Assembly: GCF_023065955.2 (NCBI RefSeq) | Contig: NW_026622886.1 | Coordinates: 13,960,001 to 14,024,000 of the forward strand | DNA: 64,000 nucleotides | Direction: 5' to 3' | Source: Ursus arctos | Taxonomy: Eukaryota > Chordata > Mammalia > Carnivora > Ursidae | Part shown: piece after piece, positions 12,593 to 24,930 of the stretch | Position numbering within the stretch: the first letter of the stretch is position 1 | How the letters are laid out: each line of letters starts with the position of its first letter | Made by a program: the position numbers and the translations under genes | Notes under the pieces: model-generated | Told to the model about the DNA's origin: nothing | Seen by the model: only the letters and a program-made list of their open reading frames with translations | The model's database searches: none

Positions 12593-13218
12593 TCACATTT
12601 CAATGAGTTAATTCTGTAATTATGTATTACTCTGTTGTCTCTAGGAGACTGTTCAGCTTCTCCACAGCTGTATTCCCAATACCCAGTATGTTACTAAGCA
12701 CATAGTCATTGAGAATGAATGTTCCCTAAATTAATTTATGAACTAGTCTTGGATCTAGACTATGAGTAGCTTTTTCGTGTTGTTACCTTGTTAAAACCCT
12801 ATTACAAAAAAATTCCTCTTCTTTCCAAAACAAAGGTTTCAAAATGGCTTAAATTTATGAGGAGCTCAAGCAAACACTCCTTTAGGTCACAATCAGGAGA
12901 GATCCAGGGCTAAGGAGCTAAACACAAATCTTCACACAGTTCATCAAAGGTTCCCTCTGTTGCCATTAAGTGAACACCAATGCAATCTACTCTTGGTTAC
13001 TCTGCATCAACCCTGGTGATCCCCACACCAAGCTTAGGAAACTTATTTCATCAGGATATCTGAAGAAAATCAATGATTGGTCTAACAGTCAAGATGGGCT
13101 AAGTTATGTTGCAACAATAAATAACCCCAAATATCAGTGACTTAAAATGGTAGAGCTATATTGTCAATATGGTAGCTACTGGCCATGTGTGGCTACTGAG
13201 CACTTAAAATATAGCTAG

Positions 13219-14404
13219 GCCATAAATGAGTGAAACCATATAATTGTCTTTCTCTGCTTGACTTATTTCACTTAGCACAATCTCCTCCAGTCCCATCCAT
13301 GTTGCAGCAAATGTTGAGAAATCGTTTTTTTTTTTTTTGATAGCTGAGTAATATTCCATTGTATATATGGACCACATCTTCTTAATCCAGTCATCTATTG
13401 AAGGGCATCTCAGCTTCTTCCACGATTTAGCTATTGTGGACAATGCTGCTATGAACATTGGGGTGCATATGGCCTTTCTCTTCACTACGTCTGTATCTTT
13501 GGGGTAAACACCCAGTAGTGCAATGGCTGGATCATAGGGTAGCTCAATTTTTAACTTTTTAAGGGACCTCCATACTGTTTTCCAAAGTGGCTGTACCAAC
13601 TTGCATTCCCACCAACAATGTAGGAGGGATCCCCTTTCTCCACATCCTCTCCAACATTTGTTGTTTACTGTCTTGTCAATTTTTGCCATTCTAACTGGTG
13701 TAAGGTGGTATCTTAGTGTGGTTTTGATTTGAATTTCCCTGATGGCTAATCATTTTGAACATTTTTTCATGTGTCTGTTAGCCATTTGTATGTCTTCATT
13801 GGAAAAGTGTCTGTTGTATCTTCTGCCCATTTTTTGATTTGTTTCTTGGGTATTGAGTTTGAGAAGTTCTTTGTAGATCTTGGATACCAGTCTTTTATCT
13901 GTTGTGTCATTTGCAAATATATTCTCCCATTCCGTGGGCTGCCTTTTAGTTTTTCTGACTTTTTCCTTGGCTGTGCAGAAGCTTTTTATCTTGATGAAGT
14001 CCCACAAGTTCATTTTTTCTTCTGTTTCTCTTGCCTTTGGAGATGTGTCATGAAAAAAAGTTGCTGTGGCCGATGTCAAAGATGTCAAATTTATGGCCGA
14101 TGTCAAATTTATGGAACATAAGAAGTAGGAAGATCGGTAGGAGAAGAAAGGGAAGAAGAAAGGGGGGGGTAAACAGAAGGCGTAATGAACCATGAAAGAC
14201 TATGGACTCTGGGAAACAAACTGAGGGCTTCGGGGGGGGGGATGGGATAGGCTGGTAGGCTGGTGATAGGTATTAAGGAGGACACGTATTGCATGGTGCA
14301 CTGGGTGTTATACGCAAGTAATGAATCATGGAACTTTACATCAAAAACTAGGGACGTAGTGTATGGTGACTAACATAATATAATAAAAAATGTTACTAAA
14401 AATA
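13219..14404 (+). mobile_element. 5'-inverted L1, ORF2 tail plus 3' UTR
   Basis: Sequence 13219 to about 14078 is antisense L1; read on the minus strand it encodes the ORF2 C-terminus (13204-13689 region, [20 protein letters not shown] and [15 protein letters not shown]). From about 14107 the L1 resumes in sense at the ORF2 stop and runs through the 3' UTR (GGTGCACTGGGTGTTATACG) to its tail. A 13-bp duplication AAAATATAGCTAG at 13206-13218 recurs, expanded by TA units, ending at 14417. The preceding CTT/AAAA is a consensus L1 endonuclease site. Confidence 0.88.
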
Positions 14405-14568
14405 TATATATAGCTAGTCCAATTTGAGATGTGCTGTCTGTAGAAAATATACGCTAAATTTTGAAGACTTAGAATATCTGAAATAAAGAATGTAAAATAC
14501 CTAATTTCTATATTGATTATGTGTTTAAATAATTTAGATCTATTGGATTAAATAAAACTATTATAATT

Positions 14569-17324
14569 CAGGAAAGGATGCTGTATTTTGTCAAATGCTT
14601 TTTCGGCATCTATTGAGAGATTCATATGATTTTTGGCTTTTTTCTTGTTGATAAAATCTATCACACTGATAGATTTGTGAATGTTGAACCACCCTTGCAT
14701 CCCAGGGATGAATCCCACTTGGTCATGATGGATAATCCTTTTAATGTACTGTTAGATTCTATTAGCAAGGATCTTGTTGAGATTTTGGCATCCATATTCA
14801 TTAGGGAAATCAGTCTGTAATTCTCCTTTTTGATGGGGTCTTTGCCTGGTTTGGGGATCAAGGTAATATTGGCCTCATAGAATGAGTTTGGTAGCTTTCC
14901 TTCTGTTTCTATTTTTTGAAATAGCTTTAGGAGAATAGGTATTATTTCTTCTTTGAATGTTTGGTAGAATTCCCCGGAAAACCATCCAGTCCTGGCATTT
15001 TGTTTTTTGGAAGGTTTGACAAAATACAGCATCCTTTCCTGATTAAAACCCTTCAGAGTGTAGGGATAGAGGGTACATTTCTCAATCTCATAAAAACCAT
15101 CTATGAAAAGCCTACAGCAAATATCATTCTCAATGGGGAAAAGCTGGAAGCCTTTCCCTTAAGATCAGGAACACGACAAGGATGCCCACTCTCGCCACTA
15201 TTATTCAACATAGTACTAGAAGTCCTTGCAACAGCAATCAGATGACAAAAAAGGATAAAAGGTATCCAAATCAGCAAAGAAGAAGTCAAAATGTCTCTCT
15301 TTGCAGATGACATGGTACTCTATATGGAAAACCCAAAAGAATCCACTCCCAAACTATTAGAAGTTATAGAGCAATTCAGTAATGTGACGGGATACAAAAT
15401 CAGTGCTCAGAAATCAGTTGCATTTCTATACACGAATAATGAGACTGAAGAAAGAGAAATTAGGGAATCCATCCCATTTACAATAGCACCAAAAACCATA
15501 CGTTACCTTGGAATTAACTTAACCAGAGACATAAAGGATCTATACTCTAGAAACTACAAATCATTCTTGAAAGACATTGAAGAAGACACAAAAAGATGGA
15601 AAAACATTCCATGCTCATGGATCGGAGGAATTAACATAGTTAAAATGTCCATGCTACCCAGAGCAATCTACATTTTCAATGCTATCCCAATCAAAATACC
15701 AATGACATTTTTCAAAGAACTGGAACAAATAGTCCTTAAATTTGTATGGAACCAGATAAGTCCCCGAATCGCCAAGGAATTGTTGAAAAGGAAAAACAAA
15801 GCTGGGGGCATCACAATGCCGGATTTCAAGCTGTACTACAAAGCTGTGATCACAAAGACAGCATGGTACTGGCACAAAAACAGACACATAGACCAATGGA
15901 ACAGAATAGAGAACCCAGAAATGGACCCTCGGCTCTTTGGGCAACTAATCTTTGACAAAGCAGGAAAAAACATCCAGTGGAAAAAAGACAGTTGCTTCAA
16001 TAAATGGTGCTGGGAAAATTGGACAGCTACATGCAAAAGAATGAAACTTGACCACTCTCTCACGCCATACACAAAGATAAACTCTAAATGGATGAAAGAC
16101 CTTGATGTGAGACAGGAATCCATCAAAATCCTAGAGGAAAGCATAGGCAGCAACCTCTACGACATCGGCCACAGCAACCTTTTTCATGACACATCTCCAA
16201 AGGCAAGAGAAACAAAAGATAAAATGAACTCGTGGGACTTGATCAAGATAAAAAGCTTCTGCACAGCCAAGGAAACAGTCAAAAAAACTGAAAGGCAGCC
16301 CACGGAATGGGAGAATATATTTGCAAATGACACTACAGATAAAAGACTGGTATCCAAGATCTACAAAGAACTTCTCAAACTCAATACATGAGAAACAAAT
16401 AAATTATAAAATGGGCAGAAGATATGAACAAACACTTTTCCAATGAAGACATACAAATGGCTAACAGACACATGAAAAAATGTTCAAAATCATTAGCCAT
16501 CAGAGAAATTCAAATCAAAACCACACTAAGATACCACCTTACACCAGTTAGAATGGAGAAAATTGACAAGGCAAGAAACAACAATTGCTGGAGAGGATGT
16601 GGAGAAAGGGGATCCCTCCTACATTGTTGGTGGGAATGCAAGTTGGTACGGCCACTCTAGAAAACAGTGTGGCGGTCCCTTAAAAAGTTAAAAATTGAGC
16701 TACCCTATGATCCAGCCATTGCACTACTGGGTATTTACTCCAAAGATACAGATGTAGTGACGAGAAGGGCCATATGCACCCCAATGTTCATAGCAGCATT
16801 GTCCACAATAGCTAAATCGTGGAAGAAGCTGAGATGCCCTTCAACAGAGCACTGGATTAAGAAGATGTGGTCCACATATACAATGGAATATTACTCAGCC
16901 ATCAAAAAGAACGATTTCTCAACATTTGCTTCAACATGGATGGCACTGGAGGAGATAATGCTAAGTGAAATAAGTCAAGTAGAGAAAGACAATTATCATA
17001 TCGTTTCTCTCATCTACGGAACATAAGAACTAGGAAGTTCGGTAGGAGAAGAAAGGGATAAAGAAAGAGGGGTAATCAGAAGGGGGAATGAAGCATGAGA
17101 GACTATGGACTCTGAGAAACAAACTGAGGGCTTCAGAGGGGAGGGGGGTGGGGGAAAGGGATAGGTGAGGGATGGGTGAGGGGAGGGCATGTATTGCATG
17201 GTGCACTGGGTGTTATACGCAACTAACGAATCATCGAACTTTACATCAAAGACCAGGGATGTACTGTATGGTGACTAACAAAATATAATAAAAAATATTA
17301 AAAAAAAGATTTGACAAAAAAAAC
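14569..17324 (+). mobile_element. 5'-inverted L1 with long open ORF2 part
   Basis: 14569-15014 is antisense ORF2; on the minus strand it reads [20 protein letters not shown]. 15015-17324 is sense, covering the rest of the reverse transcriptase, the C-terminal region, the 3' UTR and the tail. The frame 15291-16391 is open for 366 codons and includes the polymerase motif FADD at its start; one stop (TGA, 15242) separates it from the upstream [11 protein letters not shown] part. The endonuclease domain and ORF1 are absent, so it cannot move by itself. An 11-bp duplication CTATTATAATT lies at 14558-14568 and 17325-17335. Confidence 0.92.
15291..16391 (+). pseudogene. L1 ORF2 reverse-transcriptase fragment
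   Basis: A 366-codon open stretch of L1 ORF2 inside the inverted L1. Near its N-terminus is [17 protein letters not shown], holding the two catalytic aspartates of the reverse-transcriptase palm. Later landmarks are [55 protein letters not shown] and [15 protein letters not shown]. The stop TGA after LLKLNT is a decay stop, because homologous sequence continues to the C-terminal CWRGCG and CWWECK motifs at 16424-17026. It is a relic of a retrotransposon, not a host gene. Confidence 0.9.
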
Positions 17325-17764
17325 CTATTATAATTAATTTGATTTTTTTTTTTTTTTTTTTTACTTCTCACATGTGACTATTAGAAAATTTAAAGTTACA
17401 TAATTTTTATTGGCTGGTACAATGATAAAGGTTTATTTCTTGGTTTTGCTACCTGTCCATTGCAGGTCAACTCACTTTAATAATTCAGTGATTCATGATG
17501 ATGGGTCACTATGCCAGAGGGAAAGAAGATCTCAAAGGGTCTCATAAGGACACATGCTACTTCTGGGCCCATCCCATTGGACAGAAATAGTCATATGGAT
17601 CCATTTGTCTATAAGACCATCAGGAAGATGGATTATATCTGATGAGTAGTGATAATTAATACACACTGGTATAGAAGAGCCTTCCTCTATCACTACTTAG
17701 GATCACAGTAAACCTAGTATGTAAAGCAAATGTCTTTTCTTCCTCTCAACATAATGAATCATAA

Positions 17765-17990
17765 AGTCATTCAAACAAACAACATTATTAATTTTAACTA
17801 CATCCCAAGCACTATATTGGCCCCTAGGCATATAGAGAAAGCTAAAACATGGTCCTGCATCTCAGGGAACTCACATTTTAGCAAAGCCATTATTACACTA
17901 ACTATAAATAATGTGATGGATATGAACAGAAGTTGGTTTAATGTCCTATGGGAGGACAGGAGTGAAAATGCTCCCTTTGTGGATGCTCCC
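17765..17990 (-). repeat. L2 fragment, reverse
   Basis: Short antisense L2 tail: ACATCCCAAGCACTATATTG, then GGTCCTGCATCTCAGGGAAC and TCACATTTTAGC. Confidence 0.6.
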
Positions 17991-19189
17991 TCTGTGTAGC
18001 ACTAAATCTCTCCTCGGAAGTAAGCAATGTCATTTCTGATCTACATAACCTGAAAAGTCCTTTCACTTGTTACAGATCATCATAACATCTCCCTATTTCT
18101 TCAAGGTAGCATATTAGGAAGTTGAACATGGAGACATCTATATCATCACTGTTATGCTTTATATTATCATAAATGATCAAGCCACTGATAATTATTTACA
18201 GTTATGACCCAGCCAATAACCCATGTGTCATTATGCCCTTACTAAATTACAGTGATTAACAGCCATAAAATAAGCACGACCTAGAAAGGACAGATGCACA
18301 GGGTGGCTGCTGCCAGTGAAGAAGTGATTTAACTTTGGAAATACCTTCTAATGAGCTTGGAGAGGTTATGACATCCTTCCTAGGCCTGTTCTATTTATCT
18401 TTTGGTGGAAATGCTGATCAAAATTGGAGGATGCAATAATAGGGCACATAGCTGTACAGCTTACAAAGTGCTTTTTACCTAAAGGTTATGAAAAAGTTGT
18501 CAAGAATGAGGTTCATATGAGTTTTGATAACAAAGAAATGTACCTGATAGATTATACCTAACTCATATCAGCATTATGCCAATGAGGGACTGATGTAACT
18601 CCTCTCCTTTGCCTACTTTATAGCACTAAGATAACTATCTATCTATCGACATATAGATACATAGATATATATGTTATTAGGTATTATATAAGTATTATAT
18701 AGATTAAATATTGGATATTATAAATGTTAATATATATTAGATAATCATTTGAAACCATGTTGTGTGGGTTCATTAATGTGTCCCTGACGTTGGGTTCTCT
18801 TCTCCTTCAGGGAAAATGGTCTTCTGACCAACCCACTGTGGTAGGCTGGAACCATATCTTAAGCTCTGGCCATTGAGCTGTGAGCAGAACCTTGAAGACT
18901 GCTGTGTGATTCACCTTTCCCTGCTACAGAGGTAGGTGTCTGGGTGAAGCTTCCCTGCTAACTATAAGAGTAGTCTCCTTCACCCTCCCCTATTATCCTA
19001 AGATCAAGAACTAAACCCTGTTACCTTAAGCCTCTGAGATGACAAAGCCTCCAGTGACATGTGGAAGTTATATAAAGATCTGCATGGAACTTCACAAGAT
19101 CACAAGGAGATCTAGAAGGAAAGGGAGTGCAGGAGCAAGACTGAAAATGTTCTACCATTTGGAGTTCAAAGAGAAGAGGTAGGCAAGCA

Positions 19190-19870
19190 AGGGAGATTGA
19201 GAAAGGGCCAATGAAGAAGGGAGAAAGCTAGGACAGTATGACATGCTCCAGAGCCAAGAGAACATTTTTCAAGGCACAAAGAATAAACTACAAGCAGCAA
19301 TGCTGCTGACAATGTCAATACGATAACAGAGATGGCATGACTGCTAGATTTTGGTCATGGTTGACCCTTATGAAAGCAGTTTCTGTTGAATGAAGGAGAA
19401 AGCTCAGCCTGAGTAGTTTGAAAGCAAAATGGTAGGTGAGAAAGTGGAGACGGCGATACTAGACAAATCTTTCAGGAAGATTTTCTGTGAGGTGGAGAAG
19501 AAAAATGGGGCAGTTGTTGGAGAACACGGGGGGTCAAGGGATTTCTCTCTTTAAGATGTGAGTTACAGGAACATGTTTGTAATGATTGAGAAGAGAGCAA
19601 AATCTGATGATGCAAAAGAGAGAGGAGATGGTTGCAGGAGCAAGGTCCTTGAGAAGGTGAAATGGGATGGGATATAGCACATAATGGAAGGGCTCCTGAG
19701 ATAGCGGCAGATACTTCATGCATAGCAACAGAGGGAAGGCAGGGATAGGGACAGATGCAGAAGATCTCACCCAGCTGCTTCTGTTCTCTGTCAGAGCACA
19801 AGCAAGGTTATCAGCAGTGTGTGTGGTGGTGGTGGTAGGGGAAGGTACAAAGGTGAGACGGTCGAGGGCT
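19190..19870 (-). repeat. Likely L2-related fragment, reverse
   Basis: Purine-rich antisense LINE-like sequence with GAAAGTGGAGACGGCGATAC, GAGAGAGGAGATGGTTGCAG and GGCAGGGATAGGGACAGATG. A related fragment is at about 35040-35200. The family assignment is from memory of L2-like text. Confidence 0.5.
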
Positions 19871-19899
19871 GAGAAGAAAATGTGGAATAAAGGTGGCCA

Positions 19900-20150
19900 A
19901 CTCCCTCACCTAATTAGTCTCTGGTCAGATGTCACCTTCAGTGAGCCCCTACTCAGTACCCTGTTTAAAATCAGAATTCCTTCACCCCCCCAGTACTCTC
20001 ATATCCTGTTCTACTCTTGCCTTTGCCATATCATTTGCCACCTTCTAATATTCTATGCTATTTTCGTATTTATAATGTTTATTTTTCACTGCCTCCCCCA
20101 GTAGAATGTGAGCACCATGACGATAGGGCTTGTTTTGTTCACTGATGGTG
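19900..20150 (+). repeat. L2 3' end
   Basis: Sense L2 tail: GGTCAGATGTCACCTTCAGT, TCCTGTTCTACTCTTGCC, CCCCAGTAGAATGTGAGCAC. It directly follows the antisense fragment above. Confidence 0.7.
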
Positions 20151-20333
20151 ATGATGATGGTGATGAAATGATGGCTAAAACATGGTTGGGATAATTAATC
20201 AACAGGCTTGTTACCATATTTGATGTACTTTCCAGTGACATTTAGAACATTTAAATTCATTCAAAGCAAGTTTCAGCTCCAAATATTTAAGGGTTTACTT
20301 AGACCTCTCTTTTCCCAAAGAGACTTCATTTTA

Positions 20334-20524
20334 TTTTTTTTAAGATTTATTTACTTATTTTAGATGGAGGGAGGGGCAGAGGGAGAGGAAGAAAGAGAAT
20401 CTCAAGCAGACTCCCCACTGAGCACGGAGCCCAACGTGGGTTTGATCTCACAACCCTGAGATCATGACCTGAGCCAAAAATCAAGAGTTGGACATTCCAA
20501 CCAACTTAGCCACCCAGGCACCCC
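20334..20524 (-). mobile_element. SINEC, reverse orientation
   Basis: Starts with the T-rich complement of the tail and AAGATTTATTTACTTATTTT, ends GCCACCCAGGCACCCC. A perfect 16-bp duplication AAGAGACTTCATTTTA lies at 20318-20333 and 20525-20540. Confidence 0.94.
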
Positions 20525-21426
20525 AAGAGACTTCATTTTAAAGGGAGATAGAGGTACAACTTCACCAAGTATAAACAGGAAAAAAAAAAAAAAAGGAAAA
20601 TCACAAACTAAAATTCAGTACTGACTTGCTGATTGCTTTTCTTTGTTTTGCCAACCAAATAGAGTGCTGTATGACATAATGAATCAAGACTAGTTTATTT
20701 TTCATTCTACTAGAGTTTGTACAGAGAACAGCAGGGCAGGAGAACTCTTCCAGCCATAAGAAGTAACAGTGGATGCCTCAAACATAACGTATACAGTGTC
20801 ATCCATGAGTTGCCGAGTAAAGAACTAGATTTCAGAAGACCCACAGGCACTTGTTAGTCTGAAAAGCTGAATCAAGGCAGCCTCAAATGAATGCCAAAGT
20901 GATTTACTGCTGTGCACTCCAAAATCATATCCTGGCTAAACCAAGGAACCTACAGACTGTGGAGGAGGAGAGGTCCCAAGAGGAGACATAATGCATTTCT
21001 GAAACACTAATGGACATGAGGTCTCACCGTGTGTAATTTTCTTTCCTGCCTGCTGGACTGCTAAGGTCAAGGGAAACAGCGGGCAGTACAGTTTCATTCT
21101 TCTGCCTGCTCTACTCCCAGCCTTCCATAAAGCTCTTTTTAATTTCGACACATGTAGAAAAAGTCAGAATGGAGAAAAGAGGTAGAAAAAAAAAAAAAAG
21201 AACTCTCGTGAGCAAAAAACATCATTTTCTTGGAAGACCATCACAATCTTCCTTAAGTTTGCAGGTAATAGCTGGCACCGTTGGTTTACTAAAACTCTTG
21301 GCCTGAAGGAAATCCAGCAACGAGAGGACTCTATAGAAGCACAATGGGATGGATTTGGTTGCAAAGAAGCTGAATGATACTAGGTTAGACCACTTTAAAA
21401 AACAAAAACAAAAACAAAAACAACTA

Positions 21427-21626
21427 GGGGTGTCTGGGAGGCTCAGTCGGTTAAGCATCTGCTTCAGCTCAGGTCATGATCTCAGGGTCCTGGGATCAAG
21501 CCCCATATTGGGCTCCCTGCTCAGCGGAGAGTCTGCTTCTCCTTCTCTCTCTGACCCTCACCCCTTCTCGTGCTCTCTCTCTCTCCTCTCTCTCTCAAAT
21601 AAATAAATAAATAAAATCTTTAAAAA
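21427..21626 (+). mobile_element. SINEC
   Basis: Head GGGGTGTCTGGGAGGCTCAG, tRNA-like boxes, CT-rich body and (AAAT)n tail with AATAAAATCTTT. The flanking duplication is weak (AACAACTA against AATAACTA), and the 5' flank is an AAAAC-repeat tract. Confidence 0.9.
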
Positions 21627-22119
21627 AATAACTACAAAATGCATATCTGGCCAGTATCAGACCAATCATTAAGGCCTAGGAAAACAATTATATCCGACAT
21701 GAATTATATGAAATTGCTGAATGAGAATAAACAATGTGAAAGTCAAGATGAAATAATGATCTAGGCTCTATGCTAGGCTCTGTGGGGAAGCCCTTATAGT
21801 CCTCATGGGATTTCCATGAACTAATTAGATGGAGAAGCAGAGATGCACAGAAGAGCCCTGAGGCCTCCAATCAGAAGTTATGCCTTTGCTCATACTGTTC
21901 TCCTTCTGGAATGCCATGCCCTCTACTTTTCTGCTCAGTAAATACCCGTTCATCTATTTATCCTTCAAGACCCGGGTCACTTCCGTGAACCTTCCTGAAA
22001 GCTCTAGACAAAGTCTGAAGTCCCCTCAGTGCTTCCACAGAAACTTTTCAGGCTGTATACCAATCCTCTGGTCCATAGCTAATCAATAAGCTCCTCAACA
22101 CACTGAGCATATCATAGCA

Positions 22120-22634
22120 GGTTGTATTTTATAAAGATGGCCCTGACAATAGCTGTCATGTCAATAGCTAGAACCTTTCCACTCTCCATCGAAAGGTAGA
22201 CTCTGTCCCTTCCCTTTGATCCTCCTCCTGCCAATGGGATATAGAAGAAATGCTTCTGTGTCTAGGTCATTAAAATGTACTTCTGCCTTGTTCTCTTGAA
22301 ACCCAGCCACCATGTGACAGGGAAGCCTGAAGAAGAGGAGCCCCAGAAAAGCCTGTGGAGAGATCACATGGAAAGGAACCAAGGCCCATAGCCCACATGC
22401 CAGGTTGAGCTCTCAGCTAACAGCCAACACTAACTTTCCAGCTCTGTGAATCAGCCATCTTGAAAAGGAGTCCTCCAGACCCCTAGAAAGAGCTGCTCTA
22501 ACTGATACCCCATGAAGCAGTGAAAAGCTGTTCCTGCTGGCTCTGCCCGGTTGCAGATTTGAGAGTAAAATAAATGAGTGGTATTTTAAGCCACCGGTTC
22601 TGGAGTTGTTATGCAACAATAGATAACTAGAACA
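22120..22634 (+). mobile_element. MLT1-type MaLR LTR
   Basis: Decayed LTR with AACAGCCAACACTAACTTTC, GAATCAGCCATCTTG and the characteristic 3' end TTTTAAGCCACCGGTTCTGG followed by ATGCAACAATAGATAACTAG. No internal retroviral region is visible. Confidence 0.8.
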
Positions 22635-24119
22635 CTTTTTTATTTTTGATTCTCCACTGCCTGGCACAGTGCCTGGAATAGGATAGACACTCAAAACACA
22701 TGTGCATAATGATCAATACTCTAACACCAAAGAGTTGGAAGTGGTGGAGAGGACCTTCCTCTTTTATTCTTCCTGTGGGCAGTTGTGGGGGAAGGAGTTT
22801 TCAGCTTGTCTTTCCTTTGTTCTTTCCCTTTTCTCTGCATCACAAATACATGGATGTCTCTTTATGCAGGCTGTGAGTTACTGTTCCTCAAATTAAAAAT
22901 TTGGTCTCAATGAATTTAATTCTGCATTGAACAAAGAGAACTATGTGGTGTTAGCATCAAAACAAGGGGGTGGGTGTGGAGAAGGCCTGTGATTGTGGAC
23001 AATTTGCCCAGCCGTGCCCATGTGAAACACCAGAAAGGGCTATCCCACCACCATCTTGGTGGGGGTGGTATTAAGTTTCGTGACTTAGAACTGTAAAACC
23101 ATTTGGATATGACACAGAAGGGGCTGGCATAGCCCTAAGTGAAGGGACGGATAGCTAGTCAATCCTGTTAGGAGTAGGCTGATGGCTGCCTATAATGTTT
23201 TTGTCAACTTGGCATCTCTGCCCCTTCCTAAGGCCTGCCTTCCTATTGCTGGGGCGGGGGGGTGTGGGGGGATTAGGACTACATTTTCCAGAATCTCCTT
23301 CCCTGTGGAAAGATGAATGATACTTAGGTGAAATCTGGAAGATGGAAAAGAAGAAGCTGTGTTCCACTCTGGGTAAGCCATTAGAGACAGTTGTAGAAGT
23401 TATTTGTGTAAGTTAATGACAGCTGCAGTAAGTTGTTTGAGAATCATTTGTGCCATAGTCAGACAGTGGCTTCCAGGCCAGCTCCTGGGACCCACACCTA
23501 TGGTACTTCAGGAAGTAGTTGCAGGTGGCTTCCCTACCCTTCACTCAGTAGGCTTCTCAGCAGTGGTATAAGCTTCTATACTGAACACTTCATTCTTGGA
23601 AGACACAGAGTGGCTCGTCCTCATACAGAACCCTAACTCTAAGTGGTTACAAGCAGTAGGGAAGACATGAAAAGAAGAAATGTTGGTGTGTGTATAGACA
23701 AAAGTGCGGAAGAACTCAAAAGAGGGAACACCAACAGAGGTGACAACTAAACTAATGAATGACAAAGAACACGTTAAAGAGGGGGTTTGCAACAAGGTCT
23801 AATCTCCCCAGAGGAGAGACTGTTCAAGCATTTGATTTGTTCTTGCTCTGTGCCCTGGGAGAAGTCATTTAGATGCAAAAACACCACAGTCCTCCCCTTT
23901 CCCTTCCCCCAGCCGAATCCAGCTGGTTCCCCGGCCTGTAGTACACCCTCTCTACTCAGTTGTTCTACACAGTCTTCTTAACCTCATCTCTGCCCACACA
24001 AGCAAAAATGCAAGACAAAAGTAAAACAGTGGAAAACTCTAAACTGCCTTAGAGTATAGGGTTCAGGAATGCAAATTCCAATTTCTCTGTGCTAATTAGC
24101 TCCCCCATTATTTTAGAGA

Positions 24120-24275
24120 CTTTTTCTGAACTTCTGGAATGAAATAATGACTCCCTCCCACTATTCCTGCATATTTTCTCCATAATACTCATCACATCTG
24201 ACACATTTGTTTATTTAATGCCTTTCTTCCCTCAATAAGAGCAGATACTCATTAGGTATTTGATGAATGAATAAA
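24120..24275 (+). repeat. L2 3' end
   Basis: Short sense tail with TACTCATCACATCTGACACA, TTTGTTTATTTAATGCC and TTTGATGAATGAATAAAG. Confidence 0.6.
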
Positions 24276-24393
24276 GAATGAATCCATCTGGAAATGGAGT
24301 CATCAACACTAACAACTGCTCTTAAAATACGCCTAAAACACAACAGGAAGGGAGTTAAACCTTGGTCTCTGCCTCAAGAGACAGTGCTGCATC

Positions 24394-24898
24394 GCAATGT
24401 CCACAATAGCTAAATCGTGGAAGGAGCCGAGATGCCCTTCAACAGATGACTGGATTAAGAAGTTGTGGTCCATATATACAATGGAATATTACTCAGCTAT
24501 CAGAAAGAACGAGTTCTCAACATTTGCTACAACATGGACAGCACTGGAGGAGATAATGCTAAGTGAAATAAGTCAAGCAGAGAAAGACAACTATCATATG
24601 ATTTCTCTCATCTATGGAACATAAGAACTAGGATGATCGGTAGGGGAAGAAAGGGATAAAGAAAGGGGGGGTAATCAGAAGGGGGAATGAAACATGAGAG
24701 ACTATGGACTATGAGAAACAAACTGAGGACTTCAGAGGGGAGGGGGGTGGGGGAATGGGATAGACCGGTGATGGGTAGTAAGGAGGGCACGTATTGCATG
24801 GTGCACTGGGTGTTATACACAACTAATGAATCATCGAGCCTTACATCGGAAACCGGGGATGTACTGTATGGTGACTAACATAATATAATAAAAAATCA

Positions 24899-24924
<26 letters not shown>
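24394..24924 (+). mobile_element. 5'-truncated L1 3' end
   Basis: Sense L1 fragment starting within the ORF2 C-terminus (24397-24624, ending EKDNYHMISLIYGT and the stop), then the 3' UTR and a pure A-tail of over 20 bases. A perfect 18-bp duplication AAGAGACAGTGCTGCATC flanks it at 24376-24393 and 24925-24942. The intact duplication and open frame imply a fairly recent insertion. No inversion is present. Confidence 0.93.

Positions 24925-24930
<6 letters not shown>

Larger units (their letters stand above)
11249..12730 (+). repeat. L2 element interrupted by MLT1
   Basis: The left part, 11249-12029, carries L2 3' coding-like sequence (GACCTCTCTTCAGAGTTCCA, TCCATCTCCACTGCCACCAT) and a C-run. 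The MLT1 at 12030-12592 follows, and the L2 tail resumes at about 12593 (CACATTTCAATGAGTTAATT) to GAGAATGAATG near 12720. The 142-codon frame at 11406-11834 is a by-product of this repeat. Confidence 0.7.
13150..17430. repeat. Older interspersed repeat split by two L1 insertions
   Basis: Segments 13150-13218, 14418-14568 and 17336-17430 read as one continuous older element once the two L1 copies and one target duplication each are removed. The ends contain related motifs: GGCCATGTGTGGCTACTGAG near 13181 and CACATGTGACTATTAGAAAA near 17370. I recognise it as a dispersed mammalian repeat with such ends but cannot assign a family with confidence; a DNA-transposon relic is one possibility. Confidence 0.5.

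Noticed and set aside
13750..14193. 147-codon minus-strand frame
   Set aside because: Its meaningful part is antisense-oriented L1 ORF2; the N-terminal part is translated 3' UTR from across the inversion.
14661..15032. Minus-strand ORF2 frame starting MLYFVK
   Set aside because: Its first residues come from the duplicated sense L1 part across the inversion junction; it is not a gene.
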